A stretch of 8,017 nt of DNA from Burkholderiales bacterium (GTDB lineage Bacteria > Pseudomonadota > Gammaproteobacteria > Burkholderiales > SG8-39), in assembly GCA_005777205.1 (NCBI GenBank), contig SXNB01000074.1:1-8017 (forward strand). Direction: 5' to 3'. The notes beneath the pieces are model-generated. The model did no database searches, was not told the DNA's origin, and saw only the letters and a program-made list of their open reading frames with translations. The position numbers were made by a program, and so were the translations under genes. Shown piece by piece: positions 5,615 through 8,017 of the stretch. Position 1 is the stretch's first letter. Every line of letters starts with the position of its first letter.

Positions 5615-6724
5615 TCAACTCCTTCCGAGGATGTCCGCGCCGTGCTCGCCCATGGCGGGTTCGCGCAGGTCCGGTTGCGCCGGCTCGCGCGCGAAGCGCA
5701 GCGGCGTGTTGATGTGGCGGCGCCCCAGACCGTCCGTGAGCACCATGCCGCGCGCGAGCAGCTGCGGGTCGCGCAGGGCTTCTGGAAAGGTCTTCAGTTC
5801 GCCAAAGCAGACATCCAGTGTCGACAGGTAGGCTACCCAGTCGGCCAGCGACCGCTTCCTGAACGCGTCGCGCAGGAACTGTTCCACCGGTTGCTGGTGC
5901 GGGCCCGGCTTCTCGCACAGCGGAACCAGTTCCGGCCGGCCGAGCGCGCCCAGCAGGTTGCGCACGAACTTCATTTCCTGCCCGGCCAGCGCGAGGTGGC
6001 GCCCGTCGGCGGTGTCGTAGATCTGGTAGAAGGCCGCCCCGCCGGTGGTGCGCTCGTGCCGGGCCACCTGCTGTCGGTCCTCCGCGAGCGCCGGCCCCAG
6101 CAGGTTGGCCGAAGCCGAGACTATGCAGTCGTGCATGGAAATGTCGAGGTAGTCGCCCTGCCCCGTCTGCTGCCGGCGCAGGAGCGCCATCAGGATGCCC
6201 GCCAGGCCCTGCAAGGAGGCCACCATGTCGGCCGCGGGCACCGAGGGAATGGCCGGCTGGCCGTCACGGCCCTGGCTCACGCTGAGGACGCCGCTCACGC
6301 CTTCCACGCCCATGTCGTGCGACGGACGGTCGCGGTAGGGGCCGTCCTGACCGAAGGCGCTGATGGAGCAGTAGACGATGCGCGGGTTGCGCGCAGATAC
6401 GGTGGCGTAGCCGATGCCCAGCCGATCCATGACGCCCGGGCGGAAGGTTTCCACGAACACGTCGGCACCGTCGCACAGGCGCAGCAAGGCGTCCTTGTCG
6501 GCGGGGGCCTTGAGGTTCAGCACCACGCTCTTCTTGCCGCGGTTGAGATTGCGGAAGTAGACCGTGCTGGGTCCGTCTGAAGGGCCCAGGTGGCGTACCG
6601 GATCGCCTTCCCCCGGTGCCTCCACCTTGATCACCTCGGCGCCATGGTCCGCCAGCGCCTTGGTGAGGTACGGGCCCGGCAGGAACACCGACAGGTCGAC
6701 GACGCGGATGCCCTTGAGCTTCAT
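5615..6724 (-). CDS. CaiB/BaiF family III CoA-transferase (second of two)
   Basis: This encodes a 369-residue protein of the CaiB/BaiF (family III) CoA-transferases, which move CoA from a donor thioester such as succinyl-CoA to a carboxylic acid. The N-terminus LKGIRVVDLSVFLPGPYLTK, GAEVIKVEAPGEGDPVR (28-44), NRGKKSVVLNLK (61-72), DVFVETFRPGVMDRLG (88-103) and YCSISAFGQDGPY (118-130) are classic family segments. Asp166, in the PAADMVASLQGLAGILMAL segment, is in the position of the catalytic aspartate that forms the acyl anhydride. The length is slightly under the usual 380-430, and the C-terminal region is compact. The ATG (6724-6722) overlaps the preceding gene's TGA as ATGA, so translation is coupled. 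This start also begins right at the conserved domain. The tandem arrangement with a divergent paralogue is seen in heteromeric enzymes such as benzylsuccinate CoA-transferase (BbsEF) and succinyl-CoA:malate CoA-transferase (SmtAB). The acyl acceptor is unknown. Confidence 0.92.
   Translation of the reverse strand: MKLKGIRVVDLSVFLPGPYLTKALADHGAEVIKVEAPGEGDPVRHLGPSDGPSTVYFRNLNRGKKSVVLNLKAPADKDALLRLCDGADVFVETFRPGVMDRLGIGYATVSARNPRIVYCSISAFGQDGPYRDRPSHDMGVEGVSGVLSVSQGRDGQPAIPSVPAADMVASLQGLAGILMALLRRQQTGQGDYLDISMHDCIVSASANLLGPALAEDRQQVARHERTTGGAAFYQIYDTADGRHLALAGQEMKFVRNLLGALGRPELVPLCEKPGPHQQPVEQFLRDAFRKRSLADWVAYLSTLDVCFGELKTFPEALRDPQLLARGMVLTDGLGRRHINTPLRFAREPAQPDLREPAMGEHGADILGRS
5619..5624 (-). 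promoter_or_regulatory. Ribosome binding site of the maoC-like gene
   Basis: On the minus strand AAGGAG lies 11 bases upstream of ATG 5607-5605, within the last codons of the CoA-transferase gene. The spacing is slightly long, but it is the only purine-rich site and supports this start. Confidence 0.5.
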
Positions 6725-7905
6725 GCCTTGCCGAGGAGCGCCTCGTTGTCGGCGCCGGCCGCGGACCCGGCGCGCTGCTCCAGGCGGCGGCCATCGATGC
6801 GGATCGGGTTCGCGAGCACCCTGAGCGTGCCGCGCACCGGATGCGGCACCGTGCCGATCATCCCCGTCTGCTTCGGGAACGGGCTCTCCAGCGCCTGCGC
6901 GATGTCGTTCACCGGACCGATGGGCAGGATGCCCGATAGCGTCGCCAGCCAATGCGCCGTCGGCTGGCGCCGGAATTCGCCATCCACGGCTTTGGTGAGC
7001 GCGGCCCGGTTCTCCAGTCGCGCGGCCATCGTGGCAAAGCGCGCGTCCCCGGCGAGTTCCGGCCGGCCCAGGCCGGACGCCAGCGCCTCCCAGAATGGCT
7101 GCGTCATGCAGGCCACGAATACCCAGCCGTCTGCGGTCGGAAAAGTCTGCACCGGGGTGAGCGACAGGTGCGCGCCACGGGGCTGGCGCGCGGACTCGTA
7201 GCCTTCATTGAGGTACCAGGTGGCCGAGTAGCCCAGTTGGTGCAGCGCCACGTCGTAGAGGCACACGTCCACGTCGCAGCCCTTGCCGGTCTTCTGCGCG
7301 TGCAGCAGGCAGGCGAGCAGGCCCACGGCGCCGGTGGTGCCGGTCATGTAGTCGATGATCGCGACGCCCGCGCGCGCGGGCGCGCCATCCGGCTCCCCGG
7401 TCAGGCTCATGACGCCGGCTTCGGCCTGCATGAGATAGTCGAAGCCCGGCCGCGCGGCGCGCTCGTTGTCGCGGCCGAAAGCCGAGATATGCAGGCAGAC
7501 GATCTTCGGGTTGAGCCGCGACAGCGCGGCATAGTCCAGGCCCAGCTTCGCGGGCTGGTCGCCGCGCAGGTTGTTCATCACCGCGTCGGCCGAACACACC
7601 AGGCGCTCAAAGTCCGCACGCCCGCCGGCGCTCTTCAGGTCGAGCAGTACGCTGCGCTTGTTGGCATGCCAGGTCTGGTAATACAGGCTGTCGCCGGGCG
7701 CGGCGAAGTAGGGCCCGACGCGGCGCGACGGCTCGCCGTCGGGTCCGGGCTCGACCTTGATCACCTCCGCGCCCAGTTCGGCGAGCATCGCCGAGCCGTA
7801 GGGTCCGGCGCCGAAATGCTCCAGGGTCAGCACCCGGATCCCCTGCAGCGGTTTAGGCGTGGCGGCCGGGCCGCCGTTCATCCCACCGGATTTCGCTTCA
7901 GCCAT
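6721..7905 (-). CDS. CaiB/BaiF family III CoA-transferase (first of two)
   Basis: This encodes a protein of up to 394 residues in the CaiB/BaiF family III CoA-transferases. Family segments are LQGIRVLTLEHFGAGPYGSAML (20-41), in which the N-terminal helix departs from the usual D-x-S/T; GAEVIKVEPGPDGEPSR (45-61); NKRSVLLDLK (82-91); DAVMNNLRGDQPAKLGLDY (107-125); and CLHISAFGRDNERAARPGFD (137-156). Asp185 in VAIIDYMTGTTGAVGLLACL aligns with the catalytic aspartate. It is the partner of the following CaiB/BaiF gene, which it overlaps by ATGA. Sequence identity between the two looks low outside motifs, so they may form a heteromer or act on different acids. Two starts are possible. ATG 7905 overlaps the acyl-CoA dehydrogenase gene by 28 bases. 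ATG 7881-7879 overlaps its stop as ATGA and trims eight residues. Neither has a good ribosome binding site; the ATGA start is attractive by analogy with the next junction. Confidence 0.92.
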   Translation of the reverse strand: MAEAKSGGMNGGPAATPKPLQGIRVLTLEHFGAGPYGSAMLAELGAEVIKVEPGPDGEPSRRVGPYFAAPGDSLYYQTWHANKRSVLLDLKSAGGRADFERLVCSADAVMNNLRGDQPAKLGLDYAALSRLNPKIVCLHISAFGRDNERAARPGFDYLMQAEAGVMSLTGEPDGAPARAGVAIIDYMTGTTGAVGLLACLLHAQKTGKGCDVDVCLYDVALHQLGYSATWYLNEGYESARQPRGAHLSLTPVQTFPTADGWVFVACMTQPFWEALASGLGRPELAGDARFATMAARLENRAALTKAVDGEFRRQPTAHWLATLSGILPIGPVNDIAQALESPFPKQTGMIGTVPHPVRGTLRVLANPIRIDGRRLEQRAGSAAGADNEALLGKA

Positions 7906-8017
7906 TGTTTCGAAATGATGATGCGCTGCATCTCGTTGGTGCCCTCGCCGATGCAGGTCAGCGGGGCGTCGCGATAGAGACGCTCGATGTCGTATTCCTT
8001 GGAATAGCCGTAGGCGC
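7878..8017 (-). CDS. Acyl-CoA dehydrogenase, C-terminal end (5' end outside window)
   Basis: On the minus strand, 45 codons run from the window edge to a TGA at 7880-7878. They read YGYSKEYDIERLYRDAPLT, then CIGEGTNEMQRIIISKQWLK and a short RNPVG tail. This is the hallmark C-terminus of FAD-dependent acyl-CoA dehydrogenases: the helix leading into a xEGTxEMQR/xEIQR motif. The Glu of GEGT (codon 7944-7946) is in the position of the catalytic base known from medium-chain acyl-CoA dehydrogenase. The enzyme class oxidises an acyl-CoA to the 2-enoyl-CoA and passes electrons to electron transfer flavoprotein. Being upstream of two CoA-transferases and a hydratase in one operon, it could make the enoyl-CoA that the MaoC protein hydrates, for instance in a methylsuccinyl-CoA to mesaconyl-CoA type step. 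The substrate cannot be told from this fragment. Confidence 0.88.
   Translation of the reverse strand, partial: AYGYSKEYDIERLYRDAPLTCIGEGTNEMQRIIISKQWLKRNPVG

Noticed and set aside
5606..6580. Long plus-strand open frame opposite the second CoA-transferase
   Set aside because: No family motif, and composition typical of a shadow frame; the minus-strand gene has clear CaiB/BaiF motifs and coupling.
6952..7977. Plus-strand open frame of 341 codons opposite the first CoA-transferase and the dehydrogenase end
   Set aside because: It runs antisense across two motif-bearing genes and shows no conserved domain of its own.
1..8017. CRISPR arrays, insertion sequences, tRNA or rRNA genes
   Set aside because: No spaced direct repeats, transposase motifs, terminal inverted repeats or structural RNA signatures were seen; almost all of the window is accounted for by coding sequence.

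Overview
The window is a GC-rich (about two-thirds GC by eye), gene-dense bacterial segment. Gene style, codon use and the tripartite TRAP transporter suggest a proteobacterium, most likely a betaproteobacterium. That placement is inference from style only, as no rRNA or marker gene is present. No mobile element, tRNA, rRNA or CRISPR array was found, and no transcriptional regulator lies in the window.

Layout. Positions 1-2000 (+ strand) hold three closely spaced genes: the 3' end of an HpaB / 4-hydroxybutyryl-CoA dehydratase superfamily gene, an isochorismatase-like cysteine hydrolase, and a CitE/HpcH-type CoA-ester lyase. After a 115-bp gap with a possible promoter and a strong ribosome binding site comes a complete TRAP transporter operon (2116-5115, +): a DctP-type binding protein, a DctQ small permease and a DctM large permease. 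Fifteen bases past dctM, an opposing operon (- strand, 8017 down to 5131) ends. In its transcription order it encodes the C-terminal end of an acyl-CoA dehydrogenase, two different CaiB/BaiF family III CoA-transferases, and a MaoC-like enoyl-CoA hydratase. Junctions in this operon are overlaps or gaps of a few bases.

How they may work together (inference). The TRAP system imports an organic acid. The CoA-transferase pair activates it. The acyl-CoA dehydrogenase introduces a double bond, the MaoC protein hydrates it to a 3-hydroxyacyl- or malyl-type CoA ester, and the CitE-like lyase cleaves this into two small units such as acetyl- or propionyl-CoA plus a 2-oxo acid. This matches the logic of itaconate, mesaconate, methylsuccinate and citramalate catabolism, but the substrate cannot be read from the sequence. 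The hydrolase and the HpaB/AbfD-like enzyme do not belong to the textbook version of those routes and may feed a less common substrate into it.

Points worth a second look are the assembly of the pathway itself, the Asn in place of the usual catalytic Asp in the MaoC protein, the Cys-rich tail on the HpaB/AbfD-like protein, and an in-frame stop codon just upstream of the dctQ GTG start.
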